This document shows, piece after piece, positions 37,090 to 45,021 of a stretch of DNA of 64,000 nucleotides; the stretch's first letter is position 1, and each line of letters starts with the position of its first letter. The DNA comes from Rhodospirillales bacterium (lineage in GTDB: Bacteria; Pseudomonadota; Alphaproteobacteria; Acetobacterales; Acetobacteraceae). Below the pieces are notes generated by a model. It did no database searches. It was not told the origin of the DNA and saw only the letters and a program-made list of their open reading frames with translations. Position numbers and translations under genes: made by a program. The DNA is taken from positions 35,722 to 99,721 of the forward strand of contig JANXSM010000045.1 in assembly GCA_025352665.1 (NCBI GenBank), in the 5' to 3' direction.

Positions 37090-37580
37090 TCCGCAGCGAA
37101 AGCGCCCGCGTCACGACTGCCGCCGAGCAGCGGTTCCGCATCGCCGCGCGCAACTCGGAGGACCGCACGGCGAGCCTGGTGGCGCTCGATCCAGCCAGCA
37201 TCGCGATCGTGGCCCGCGCGGTAGCCGCCGCACCAGAGCGGCGGCGGGTGGTGGAATTGACCCCGGAAGGCCAGGCGAATTTGCCGGTGTGGCTGCAGTC
37301 CCTGCCCGACGACACGCAGGCTCTCATCGCCAAGGCCGAGCGCTCCGACCTGGTGGTGATGGTCGCCAACGCCGGCTATGCCGGCAACGGCGGCATGCTG
37401 CTCGGCGAAGCCTGTCGTCTGCGTGGTGTCACCGTGACGGCGTTGGTGATGGCCGCGCCGGAGACGCCGGACAGCGAATTGTCCACGACGCTGGCGCGCT
37501 TGCGACCTTTCGCGACGATGATCGTGGTGGCCAATGGCGCCGACTATGTCGAGCACATGCTGCAAGCTCTTCGCGCATGA
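37086..37580 (+). CDS. Unknown 164-residue protein, Gly-rich Rossmann-like
   Basis: I do not recognise this protein. The N-terminal third is charged. From about residue 85 it reads AERSDLVVMVANAGYAGNGG, then GEACRLRGVTVTALVM and LARLRPFATMIVVANG, an alternating strand-helix pattern with a glycine-rich turn, like a Rossmann or tubulin-type nucleotide fold. The resemblance to the FtsZ GGGTG loop region is weak. It is coupled to both neighbours: its TTG start overlaps the oxygenase stop, and its stop overlaps the EutA-like start (ATGA). Tight coupling suggests it acts with the oxygenase or the EutA-like ATPase. Confidence 0.7.
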   Translation: MIRSESARVTTAAEQRFRIAARNSEDRTASLVALDPASIAIVARAVAAAPERRRVVELTPEGQANLPVWLQSLPDDTQALIAKAERSDLVVMVANAGYAGNGGMLLGEACRLRGVTVTALVMAAPETPDSELSTTLARLRPFATMIVVANGADYVEHMLQALRA

Positions 37581-39238
37581 GTGATGCGAAGCATGCCGTC
37601 ACTGACCACAACTATGGACAGGACCTGAACCACTTGCATCTGCCCGGCACGTTCTACGACCACGACCACGATCATTTCGACGACGATGGGCCGATCGAGG
37701 ACAATCCGCTGTGGATCGCCGACCATGTATCCCTGGTCAGCGTCGGCATCGACATCGGATCGTCCGGCACGCAGGTTATATTCTCCCGCGTGAACCTGCG
37801 CCGCCTCGGCGAGGACATGTCGAGCCGGTATTTCGTGACCTCCCGCGAAACGCTGTTCGAATCCCCGGTGGCGCTGACGCCGTACCAGAGCGAAACGCGG
37901 ATCGACGAAAGCGCCTTGGGCGACATCATCGATGGCGCCTACGCCGCCTCGGGCTTGAGCCCCGAGGACATCGACACCGGCGCCGTGATCCTCACAGGCG
38001 AGGCCCTGCGCCGCGAGAATGCCGAGGCGATCGCGGCCATCCTGTCCGAGAAGGGGGGCGATTTCGTCTGCGCCGCCGCAGGCCACAATATGGAAGCGAT
38101 GCTGGCAGCCTATGGATCGGGTGCCGCCGGCGTGTCCAGTGCCACCGGCCAGCGCGTGCTCAACATCGATATCGGCGGCGGCACCACCAAGCTCGGCGTC
38201 ATCGAGAACGGCCGCGTGGTCGGCACCGCCGCCTTCCATGTCGGCGGCCGCCTGCTGGTGGTCGACGGCGACGGCAAGCTGACGCGGCTCGACCCTGCGG
38301 GCCAGCACCTCGCCCACGCAGCAGGCTTCCATTGGCATCTGGGCGATACCGTCACCCGGGTGGCGCTGCAGCATCTGGCCAAATGGATGGCCTCCGCGGT
38401 CATCCAGGCGGTGCGCGATGTCGAGCCCAATCCAGAGATCGCCGGCCTGTTCCTCACCGACCGCCTGGCAGAGTTCGGACCGATCGAAGCGGTGATGTTC
38501 TCAGGCGGCGTCGCCGAATACGTCTACGGCCGCGAGGACCGCGACTTCGGCGACATGGGTCGGCTGTTTGGCACCGAGTTGCGTCGCCGTATCGACGAAG
38601 GCGCTCTGCCCTGGCCGCTGCTGCCGGCGATCGCCTGTATCCGTGCCACCGCCCTGGGTGCGTCGGAATATTCCATCCAGCTCAGCGGCAACACGATTTC
38701 GATTAGCAACGCCGCGACGCTGCTGCCGCGGCGAAACTTGCAGGTGCTGTCGCCGGACTATGATTTTTCCGGCGACATCGACCCCATCGCGTTCGCAGCC
38801 AAGGTGGCCGCGCATTTCACCGCCTTCGACCTGGTAGAGGGCGAACAGGATGTGGCCCTGGCGCTGCATTGGCATGGTTTGCCCGAATACCCGCGCGTCG
38901 CCGCCGTGGCGCGCGGCGTGATGGCCGCCCTGCCAAAAACGATCACCACAGGGCGGCCGATCTATCTGATCCTGGACGGCGATCTCGCGCAAACCTTGGG
39001 GGCCGTGCTGCGCGAGGATTTCCGGCTCGCCAGCGACCTGCTGGTCATCGATGGCGTGGTGCTCTGGGACTTCGACTACATCGATCTCGGCCGTATCCGC
39101 CTGCCGTCGGGCACGGTGCCGGTGACCGTGAAGTCGCTTGTGTTCAATGCAAAGCCGGTTGCGAGAGCCGAGTCGGATCATCACCACCATGAACATTCGC
39201 ATGATGGGCATACCCATCATCATCACCACGAGGAATAG
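37577..39238 (+). CDS. EutA-like ATPase 2 with His-rich ends
   Basis: 553 residues, paralog of the EutA-like protein at 28614-30110. Core motifs are SVGIDIGSSGTQVIFSRV, ILTGEALRRENAEAIAAIL, LNIDIGGGTTKLGVIENG, VMFSGGVAEYVYGRE and TVKSLVFN. Unlike paralog 1 it has an N-terminal acidic/His stretch (YDHDHDHFDDDG) and a C-terminal tail with about a dozen His residues, which look like metal-binding or metal-delivery segments. It is followed four bases later by a double-cupin gene with an intact metal site, so delivery of Fe, Ni or another metal to that cupin is a reasonable idea. No eutBC genes are nearby. Confidence 0.87.
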   Translation: MSDAKHAVTDHNYGQDLNHLHLPGTFYDHDHDHFDDDGPIEDNPLWIADHVSLVSVGIDIGSSGTQVIFSRVNLRRLGEDMSSRYFVTSRETLFESPVALTPYQSETRIDESALGDIIDGAYAASGLSPEDIDTGAVILTGEALRRENAEAIAAILSEKGGDFVCAAAGHNMEAMLAAYGSGAAGVSSATGQRVLNIDIGGGTTKLGVIENGRVVGTAAFHVGGRLLVVDGDGKLTRLDPAGQHLAHAAGFHWHLGDTVTRVALQHLAKWMASAVIQAVRDVEPNPEIAGLFLTDRLAEFGPIEAVMFSGGVAEYVYGREDRDFGDMGRLFGTELRRRIDEGALPWPLLPAIACIRATALGASEYSIQLSGNTISISNAATLLPRRNLQVLSPDYDFSGDIDPIAFAAKVAAHFTAFDLVEGEQDVALALHWHGLPEYPRVAAVARGVMAALPKTITTGRPIYLILDGDLAQTLGAVLREDFRLASDLLVIDGVVLWDFDYIDLGRIRLPSGTVPVTVKSLVFNAKPVARAESDHHHHEHSHDGHTHHHHHEE

Positions 39239-39241
39239 AAC

Positions 39242-40357
39242 ATGGCCAAGGACGCACTCGTTTCCGAGGATATGGCAAAGAAGTTCGCGACCGAGAAGGA
39301 CAGCGCCTACACCCGCTGGGTACGCGCCGAAGGTCTAGATATTATCGCGGCCCATTATATTCCCAACTTGCACACCGTGGAGCTGAAGCCCTGGGCGCGG
39401 CGCGGTGGCCGCGGCGTTTATATCAATCATGAGGCCAGTCGCACCTCGAACGACTGCTACGTGCTCGAAATCGCACCCGGCGAGAAGGTCGCGCCGCAAC
39501 GCCAGCTCTTCGAGGAGATGATCTATGTGCTGGACGGCCGCGGCTCCACCGCGGTTTGGAACGACGCCGGCCAGCGCATGACCTTCGAGTGGCAGAAGGG
39601 CGCCATGTTCGCCATTCCGCTCAACGCCTGGCACCAGCATTTCAACGGCTCCGGCACCCAGGCGGCACGCTACGTGGCGGTCACCAACGCGCCTCCCGTC
39701 ATCAACCTTTATGAAGACGTCGGCTTCGTGTTCAACACGGCGTTCGACTTCAAGCAGCGCTTCAACGGTGAGCCCGACTATTTCGCCAACAAGGGCGAGC
39801 AGAAGGGCCTGTTGCTGGAAACCAACTTCGTGGCGGACGCGATCAACCTGCCGCTGATTTCCGCGAAGGAGCGCGGCGCCGGTGGTGGCCACATCCGCTT
39901 CAACATGGCCAAGGGCTCGATGAACAGCCACATCAGCCAGTTCCCCATCGGCACCTACAAGAAGGCGCATTGCCACGGCCCCGGCGCCCACGTGATCATC
40001 ATGAGCGGAGAAGGCTATTCGCTGATGTGGCCGGAGGGCGAGGAACCGCGCCGCTACGAGTGGCAGGAAGGGTGCATGATCGTGCCGCCGAACCTGTGGT
40101 TCCATCAGCACTTCAACACCGGCACCACGCCCTCGCGCTATCTCGCCTTCAAGCACGAGGTGGTGTCCATCCGCAACGCGCAGGGCGTGCCGAAGGCCTG
40201 GATCAGCCGCAGGCTCGGCGGCGACCAGATCGACTACGCCGATGAGCAGCCCCTCGTTCGGCGCTTGTTTGCCGAGGCACTTGCGAAGCATAATCTGAAA
40301 GCGAGAATGGACGAGGCCTACGCCACCGAGCTGGTGGATTTGCCCAACGCCTCCTGA
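39242..40357 (+). CDS. Double-cupin protein 2, metal site in domain 2
   Basis: 371 residues, paralog of the protein at 27427-28617. Domain 1 (about 60-150) reads APQRQLFEEMIYVLDGRG, where the HxH is replaced by QRQ. Domain 2 (about 220-310) has a full motif, KKAHCHGPGAHVIIMSGEG, with NLWFHQHFN as motif 2. This arrangement recalls gentisate dioxygenase-type bicupins, where one domain holds the iron. It could cleave the ring of the oxygenase product. Four bases separate it from the EutA-like gene; the molybdenum hydroxylase genes follow after 47 bp. Confidence 0.85.
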   Translation: MAKDALVSEDMAKKFATEKDSAYTRWVRAEGLDIIAAHYIPNLHTVELKPWARRGGRGVYINHEASRTSNDCYVLEIAPGEKVAPQRQLFEEMIYVLDGRGSTAVWNDAGQRMTFEWQKGAMFAIPLNAWHQHFNGSGTQAARYVAVTNAPPVINLYEDVGFVFNTAFDFKQRFNGEPDYFANKGEQKGLLLETNFVADAINLPLISAKERGAGGGHIRFNMAKGSMNSHISQFPIGTYKKAHCHGPGAHVIIMSGEGYSLMWPEGEEPRRYEWQEGCMIVPPNLWFHQHFNTGTTPSRYLAFKHEVVSIRNAQGVPKAWISRRLGGDQIDYADEQPLVRRLFAEALAKHNLKARMDEAYATELVDLPNAS

Positions 40358-40404
40358 CCCCACGCAAGCCTGCGAACTTCCTCGACCAGAAAGGGAGAAT
40401 TGCC

Positions 40405-40866
40405 ATGACCCATGCTTTGACACTCAAGGTGGACGGGGCCACGCACGCCCTGTCGGTCGACGATCCGGACATGCCGCTGCTCTACGCGCTCCGCGATGAG
40501 CTCGGCATGAACAACCCGCGCTTTGGCTGTGGCCTGGGCCAGTGCGGCGCCTGCACGGTGCATCTGGACGGAGTGGCGATCCGCTCCTGCCTGACACCCG
40601 TCAGTGCCGTGTCGGGTGAGGTTACGACGTTGGCGGGGCTGGGCACCGAGGCGCATCCGCATCCGCTGCAGACGGCCTTCATCGCCGAACAGGCCACCCT
40701 ATGCGGCTACTGTATCAACGGCTGGCTGATGACGGCCGCCGCCCTGCTCAAGGACAAGCCACGCGCCAGCGAGGCGGAGATCCGCGCGGGGCTCAGCGGT
40801 CTTAAGTGCCGCTGCGGTGCCCACATGGCCATGCTGCGCGCGGTCTCGCGCGTGGCGCAGGCATAA
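40405..40866 (+). CDS. [2Fe-2S] subunit of a molybdenum hydroxylase (IorA type)
   Basis: 153 residues. The plant-type cluster is CGLGQCGACTVHLDGVAIRSC and the second cluster domain is CGYCINGWLMTAAALL with CRCGAHMAML, eight Cys in all. It is the small electron-transfer subunit of xanthine-dehydrogenase-family enzymes. GAAAGGGAG precedes the ATG. The catalytic subunit follows 10 bp later. No FAD (CoxM/XdhB) subunit is present, as in isoquinoline 1-oxidoreductase-type enzymes that pass electrons to cytochromes. Confidence 0.93.
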   Translation: MTHALTLKVDGATHALSVDDPDMPLLYALRDELGMNNPRFGCGLGQCGACTVHLDGVAIRSCLTPVSAVSGEVTTLAGLGTEAHPHPLQTAFIAEQATLCGYCINGWLMTAAALLKDKPRASEAEIRAGLSGLKCRCGAHMAMLRAVSRVAQA

Positions 40867-40876
40867 GGGGGCGGTC

Positions 40877-43150
40877 ATGAACGCAATCACACTCTCCCGC
40901 CGCTCGCTGCTCGCCGCCGGTGGCGCGTTGGTGGTACATTTCGCAGCCCCCGGTTCGGCCCGCGCGCAGCTCGCGCCATCGGGGCGAGCACCGGATAAGG
41001 CATCAGGGCGAACCCCGGACAAACTGTCCTCCTGGCTCGCCGTGCAGCAGAACGGCGACGTGCTGGCCTATTTCGGCAAGGTCGACGTGGGACAGGGCAT
41101 CGAGGTCGCCATCGGCCAGATCGTGGCCGAGGAGCTCGACGTTGCCTTCCAACGCGTGCGCGTCATCATGGGCGACAGCGCGCTGACCATGAACCAGGGC
41201 GGCGCCAGTGGCTCCACCGGTGTCGAGCTCGGCGCGGTGCCGCTGCGCTTTGCCGCCACCGAGGCGCGTCGCACCCTGGTCGAAATGGCGGCGACCAAAT
41301 TCGCCGTCACGGCCGACAGGCTGGTGGTGACCGACGGGATCGTCAGCACCGCCGACAATCGCCGGATCTCCTATGGTGAGCTCATCGGCGGGCGGGATTT
41401 CGACGTGCCGATGCAGTGGAACGGCACGCTCGGCAATGGCCTGACCGCACGCGGTCTTGCGCAGCCGAAGCCGCACAGCGCGTATCGCGTCGTCGGCCAG
41501 TCGATCCCGCGCGACGAAGTCACCCGCAAGGTGTTCGCCCAGAGCGTGTTCGTCGGCGACGTACGCGTGCCCGGCATGTTGCACGGCCGCATGATCCGCC
41601 CGCCGGTGGCCGGTGCCGCGGTGGTCTCGTTCGACCAGAGCTCGGTGGCGGCCCTGAAGGATGTGCGCGTGGTTGCCAAGGGCGGTTTCCTCGGCGTCGT
41701 GGCGCCCAAGGAGTGGGACGCGATCCGCGCCGCCGAGACGCTCAAGGTGGTGTGGTCGAACGCTGCACCGCCGTTCCCCGACCAGGCCCAGCTGCACGAC
41801 CATATCCGTGCCGCGAAGGTGCTCGGCGGTAAGACCGAGTTCGACGAGGGCGGTGTCGATGCCGTCATCGCCACGGCGGCCAAAGTGATCACGGCTGACT
41901 ATGAATGGCCGTTCCAGTCGCATGCCTCGATGGCGCCGGCCTGCGCACTGGTTGATGTGCAGCCGGACAAGGTGACGGTGTGGACTGGCACGCAGAAACC
42001 GCATTACTGCCAGATCGGCGTCGCCAAAATCCTCGGCCGTGATCCCGCCAGCGTGCATGCCATCTGGGTTCACGGCCCAGGCAGCTACGGACGCAACGAT
42101 GCCGGCGATGCCGCGATCGACGCAGCCTTGCTATCGCAGGCGGTGGGAGCACCCGTGCGGGTGCAGGGCATGCGCCATGAGGGCACCGGCTGGGATCCGA
42201 AAGGACCGGCCTCTGTGCATGCCGGCCGCGCCGTGGTCGATGATACCGGCCAAATGGTGGCGCTAGACTTCGCCACCAAGGCTTTCTCCCGCGTCGATAT
42301 CGAGAGCAACGAGAGCGATCCGCGGCACAGCCTGGCGGGGCAGATGACCGGCCTAGGCTTGAAGCATACGCCGGCCTTCGGCGCGCCCGAAGGAGCCTAT
42401 GCGGTGCCCGCCAAGCGGCTGTCCTGGGCGAGCGTGGCGCCCCTGCTTGAGCTCGGCTCGCCCTTGCGCAGTTCGCATCTGCGCGATCCCGTGGGGCCGC
42501 AGCTGATCTTCGGCTATGAGAGCTTCATCGACGAAGTGGCGTTCCAGACCAAGGCCGATCCGGTGGATTTCCGCCTCAGGCATCTGCCCGACCCGCGTGC
42601 CCAGGCGGTGGTGAAGGCGGCCGCCGAACGCTTCGGCTGGCAGCCGCGCACGGCCGCCAGCCAGGTCGCTGCCGGAGACATCATGACGGGCCGCGGCATC
42701 GCCTATGCCCAGCGCGGACACACGCTGGTGGCGATAGTGGTAGAACTCAATGTCAACCGGTCCACGGGCGAGGTGCAGCCGGCTCGGTATGTGGTGGCCC
42801 ATGAGTGCGGGCTGATCATCAACCCTGACGGCCTGCGCCGCACCATCGAAGGCAACATCATCCACGCCACCAGCCGCAGCCTGCACGAGGAGGTGATGTT
42901 CAATCGGAACACTGTCACCAGCGTCGATTGGCTGACCTATCCGATCCTGGACATAATCGAAGCGCCCAAGGTGATCGACATCGTGCTGCTGGATCGCCCA
43001 GATCACCCGCCGCTCGGCGCCGGCGAGGCGTCAACGCGACCTGTGGCGGCGGCGATTGCCAACGCGATCTTCGATGCCACCGGCGTGCGGCTGCGCAAGG
43101 CGCCCTTCACGGCGGAGCGAATGAAGGCTGCTTTGGGAGTTCATGTTTAG
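40877..43150 (+). CDS. Molybdopterin-binding subunit of a molybdenum hydroxylase (IorB type)
   Basis: 757 residues. The N-terminus TLSRRSLLAAGGALVVHFAAPGSARA is a Tat signal with the SRRSLL motif, so the holoenzyme should be periplasmic or membrane-attached. Typical IorB-like segments are GKVDVGQGIEVAIGQIVAEEL, NQGGASGSTGVELG, VHGPGSYGRNDAGDAA and a C-terminal PPLGAGEASTRPVAAAIANAIFDATGVR with the catalytic Glu in GAGE. Substrates of relatives are N-heterocycles or aldehydes; here it probably works on an intermediate of the aromatic route. Its TAG stop is the first triplet of repeat R6. Confidence 0.92.
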   Translation: MNAITLSRRSLLAAGGALVVHFAAPGSARAQLAPSGRAPDKASGRTPDKLSSWLAVQQNGDVLAYFGKVDVGQGIEVAIGQIVAEELDVAFQRVRVIMGDSALTMNQGGASGSTGVELGAVPLRFAATEARRTLVEMAATKFAVTADRLVVTDGIVSTADNRRISYGELIGGRDFDVPMQWNGTLGNGLTARGLAQPKPHSAYRVVGQSIPRDEVTRKVFAQSVFVGDVRVPGMLHGRMIRPPVAGAAVVSFDQSSVAALKDVRVVAKGGFLGVVAPKEWDAIRAAETLKVVWSNAAPPFPDQAQLHDHIRAAKVLGGKTEFDEGGVDAVIATAAKVITADYEWPFQSHASMAPACALVDVQPDKVTVWTGTQKPHYCQIGVAKILGRDPASVHAIWVHGPGSYGRNDAGDAAIDAALLSQAVGAPVRVQGMRHEGTGWDPKGPASVHAGRAVVDDTGQMVALDFATKAFSRVDIESNESDPRHSLAGQMTGLGLKHTPAFGAPEGAYAVPAKRLSWASVAPLLELGSPLRSSHLRDPVGPQLIFGYESFIDEVAFQTKADPVDFRLRHLPDPRAQAVVKAAAERFGWQPRTAASQVAAGDIMTGRGIAYAQRGHTLVAIVVELNVNRSTGEVQPARYVVAHECGLIINPDGLRRTIEGNIIHATSRSLHEEVMFNRNTVTSVDWLTYPILDIIEAPKVIDIVLLDRPDHPPLGAGEASTRPVAAAIANAIFDATGVRLRKAPFTAERMKAALGVHV

Positions 43151-43292
43151 CGCGTGATGACCGCAGGTGGAATCACCGAAAGGTCGGAATCACGCGATAA
43201 AACAAAGAGCTAGAGCGGGATCACGTCGTCTATCATACCAGCCCATCGTGATGCTGACTCTTCCAGCATCAAGGCGGGCTGGTATCAGACGC
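43148..43292 (+). repeat. Stop-anchored intergenic repeat R6 (subtype A, split)
   Basis: Begins with the TAG stop of the molybdenum hydroxylase gene and has the full subtype A hairpin 1 and CAAAGAGC linker. The left arm of hairpin 2 is TAGAGCGGGATCACGTC at 43211-43227. In the loop GTCTATC the repeat is broken by a 51-bp inverted repeat (43235-43285); CAGACG then resumes the right arm before similarity ends. Confidence 0.85.
43235..43285. repeat. 51-bp hairpin element inserted into repeat R6
   Basis: Ends ATACCAGCCC (43235-43244) and GGGCTGGTAT (43276-43285) are perfect inverted repeats. Inside, TGATGCTG (43249-43256) pairs with CAGCATCA (43264-43271) around ACTCTTC. It sits exactly in the loop of the R6 hairpin 2, flanked by TATC and C. 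Confidence 0.8.
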
Positions 43293-43309
43293 TGCCTGGC
43301 CCTGAAGAG

Positions 43310-44338
43310 TTAAACGGGTGCTGGATTCCGCTCGGCAAAGTCACTCTGGTGCCAATAGGGGTACGCCGCCGGCTTTGCGCTGGCCTCGTCGAGCGTCTTC
43401 ACCTGCTCCGCGGTAAGGTTCCAGCCCAATGCACCGAGGTTTTGTCGCAGCTGTTCCTCGTTGCGTGCGCCGACAATGACGGAGGAGACGGTGGGCCGCT
43501 GCAACAGCCAGTTGAGCGCGATCTGCGGCACGGTCTTGCCGGTTTCGGCCGCGACCGCGTCCAGCGCATCGACGACCTTGTAGAGATAGTCGCTATCCGG
43601 CTGCGGGCCAGATTCGGCGGTCTTGTGCAGTCGGCTGGTCTCGGGCAGCGCGGCTCCGCGGCGGATCTTGCCGGTCAGGCGCCCCCAGCCCAGCGGGCTC
43701 CATACAACGGCGCCAACGCCCTGATCGAGCCCGAGCGGCATCAGCTCCCACTCATAGTCGCGGCCGATCAGCGAGTAATAAACCTGATTCGCCACATAAC
43801 GCGGATAGCCGTACCGATCGGCTACGGCCTGCGATTTCATCAGATGCCAGCCCGAGAAATTCGAGACGCCGGTGTAGCGGATCTTGCCTTGGCGGACGAG
43901 CTGGTCGAGCGTCGATAGCACCTCCTCGGCGGGCGTCACCGCGTCGAACCCATGCAGCTGGAAAAGGTCGATATAGTCGGTATCCAGGCGCTTCAGCGCC
44001 TTCTCCACCGCGTCGATCAGATGGTAGCGCGACGAGCCGACCGCGTTGGCGGCTTCGCCCGAGCGGAACGTGGCCTTGGTGGAGATGATCAGCGAAGAAC
44101 GGTCGCGGCCCTTGATGGCCTGACCGAGGATCTCCTCGGCCGCGCCGGCCGAATAGATGTCGGCGCTATCGAACATGGAGACACCTGCCTCCATGCAGAT
44201 ATCGACGAGGCGGCGGGCGCCCTCCACATCGGTCGACCCCCATTCGCTGAAGAACGTGCCCTTACCGCCAAATGTACCGGTTCCAAAGGAAAGCGCGGGA
44301 ACCTTGAAGCCAGACGCGCCGAGGCGACGATATTCCAT
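43310..44338 (-). CDS. Aldo/keto reductase
   Basis: 342 residues, an NADPH-dependent AKR barrel. The catalytic tetrad residues appear in MFDSADIYSAGAAEEILG (Asp, Tyr), LIISTKATF (Lys) and DLFQLHGFD (His). Cofactor-binding text SVIVGARNEEQLRQNLGAL is near the C-terminus. The start MEYRRLGASGFKVPALSFGTG is the usual AKR beginning. It is convergent with the molybdenum hydroxylase gene and may reduce an aldehyde or ketone from the same pathway, though this is only positional. Confidence 0.92.
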   Translation of the reverse strand: MEYRRLGASGFKVPALSFGTGTFGGKGTFFSEWGSTDVEGARRLVDICMEAGVSMFDSADIYSAGAAEEILGQAIKGRDRSSLIISTKATFRSGEAANAVGSSRYHLIDAVEKALKRLDTDYIDLFQLHGFDAVTPAEEVLSTLDQLVRQGKIRYTGVSNFSGWHLMKSQAVADRYGYPRYVANQVYYSLIGRDYEWELMPLGLDQGVGAVVWSPLGWGRLTGKIRRGAALPETSRLHKTAESGPQPDSDYLYKVVDALDAVAAETGKTVPQIALNWLLQRPTVSSVIVGARNEEQLRQNLGALGWNLTAEQVKTLDEASAKPAAYPYWHQSDFAERNPAPV

Positions 44339-44428
44339 AAGTTGTTCTCCTGCCGATCCAAGGCCGCCGCCGTGGCCTCACAGGTATACATGGGGTGTGG
44401 GCCGGTCCGGCCAAACCCCGGGGGCGGG

Positions 44429-44917
44429 TCATACAGTGCCCGGCTTGGCTACACTGGGCCTGATGTGCACGTGCGGCTGCGCGCGTCCGCCGCCATGCGT
44501 GTGACCCTCGGTCGTCAGGTTTGCGGGCACCACCACAAGTTGGCCAAACCGCACGCCACGCTCGGCGATTACGTGCTCGGCCATGTGCCGCACATCCTCG
44601 GTTGCCCCCCGCAGCACCGCCACCTCAAGGCAGGCATCATGGTCGAGATGCAGGTGCAGGGTGGCAACCGAGATGTCGTGGTGATCGTGAAACGCCTCAG
44701 TCAGCCGCTTGGCCAGCTCGCGTCGGGTGTGGTCATACACGTACAGAAGGGCTGCGACGCACGCGGCCCCCTCAGCTGGCCGGACCGCCGCCTGTTGCAG
44801 CCCGGCCCGCGTCAGATCCCGCAGCGCCTCGGACCGATTGGGATAGGATTGCTCGGCCACTAGGCGGTCCAATTCCCCAATCAGGTCATCGTCCAAGGTC
44901 ACCGTTACCCGTTGCAC
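44429..44917 (-). CDS. nikR: Nickel-responsive regulator
   Basis: 162 residues. The N-terminal ribbon-helix-helix reads MQRVTVTLDDDLIGELDRLV with NRSEALRDLTRAGL. The C-terminal ACT-like domain holds the nickel ligands in HDHHDISVATLHLHLDHDACLEV, matching E. coli His76, His87, His89 and Cys95. A His-rich C-terminal tail (GHTHGGGRAQPHVHI) is an extra. It represses nickel uptake when nickel is plentiful. No nik transporter adjoins, but a NiCoT gene with a NikR-like site lies at 20.7-21.8 kb. Confidence 0.93.
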   Translation of the reverse strand: MQRVTVTLDDDLIGELDRLVAEQSYPNRSEALRDLTRAGLQQAAVRPAEGAACVAALLYVYDHTRRELAKRLTEAFHDHHDISVATLHLHLDHDACLEVAVLRGATEDVRHMAEHVIAERGVRFGQLVVVPANLTTEGHTHGGGRAQPHVHIRPSVAKPGTV

Positions 44918-45021
44918 CGCATGCTCCGTGAAGGATGGCCGGCAAGGCGAGCGGTGTTCCGCCGGCTGCTCGACTTGGGGTTAGGTAAGCATGACGCAGC
45001 ACAATGTCATACCGCGCGCCC

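Noticed and set aside
28614..39238. Ethanolamine utilisation locus
   Set aside because: EutA-like proteins are present twice, but eutB, eutC, shell proteins and a cobalamin riboswitch are all absent.
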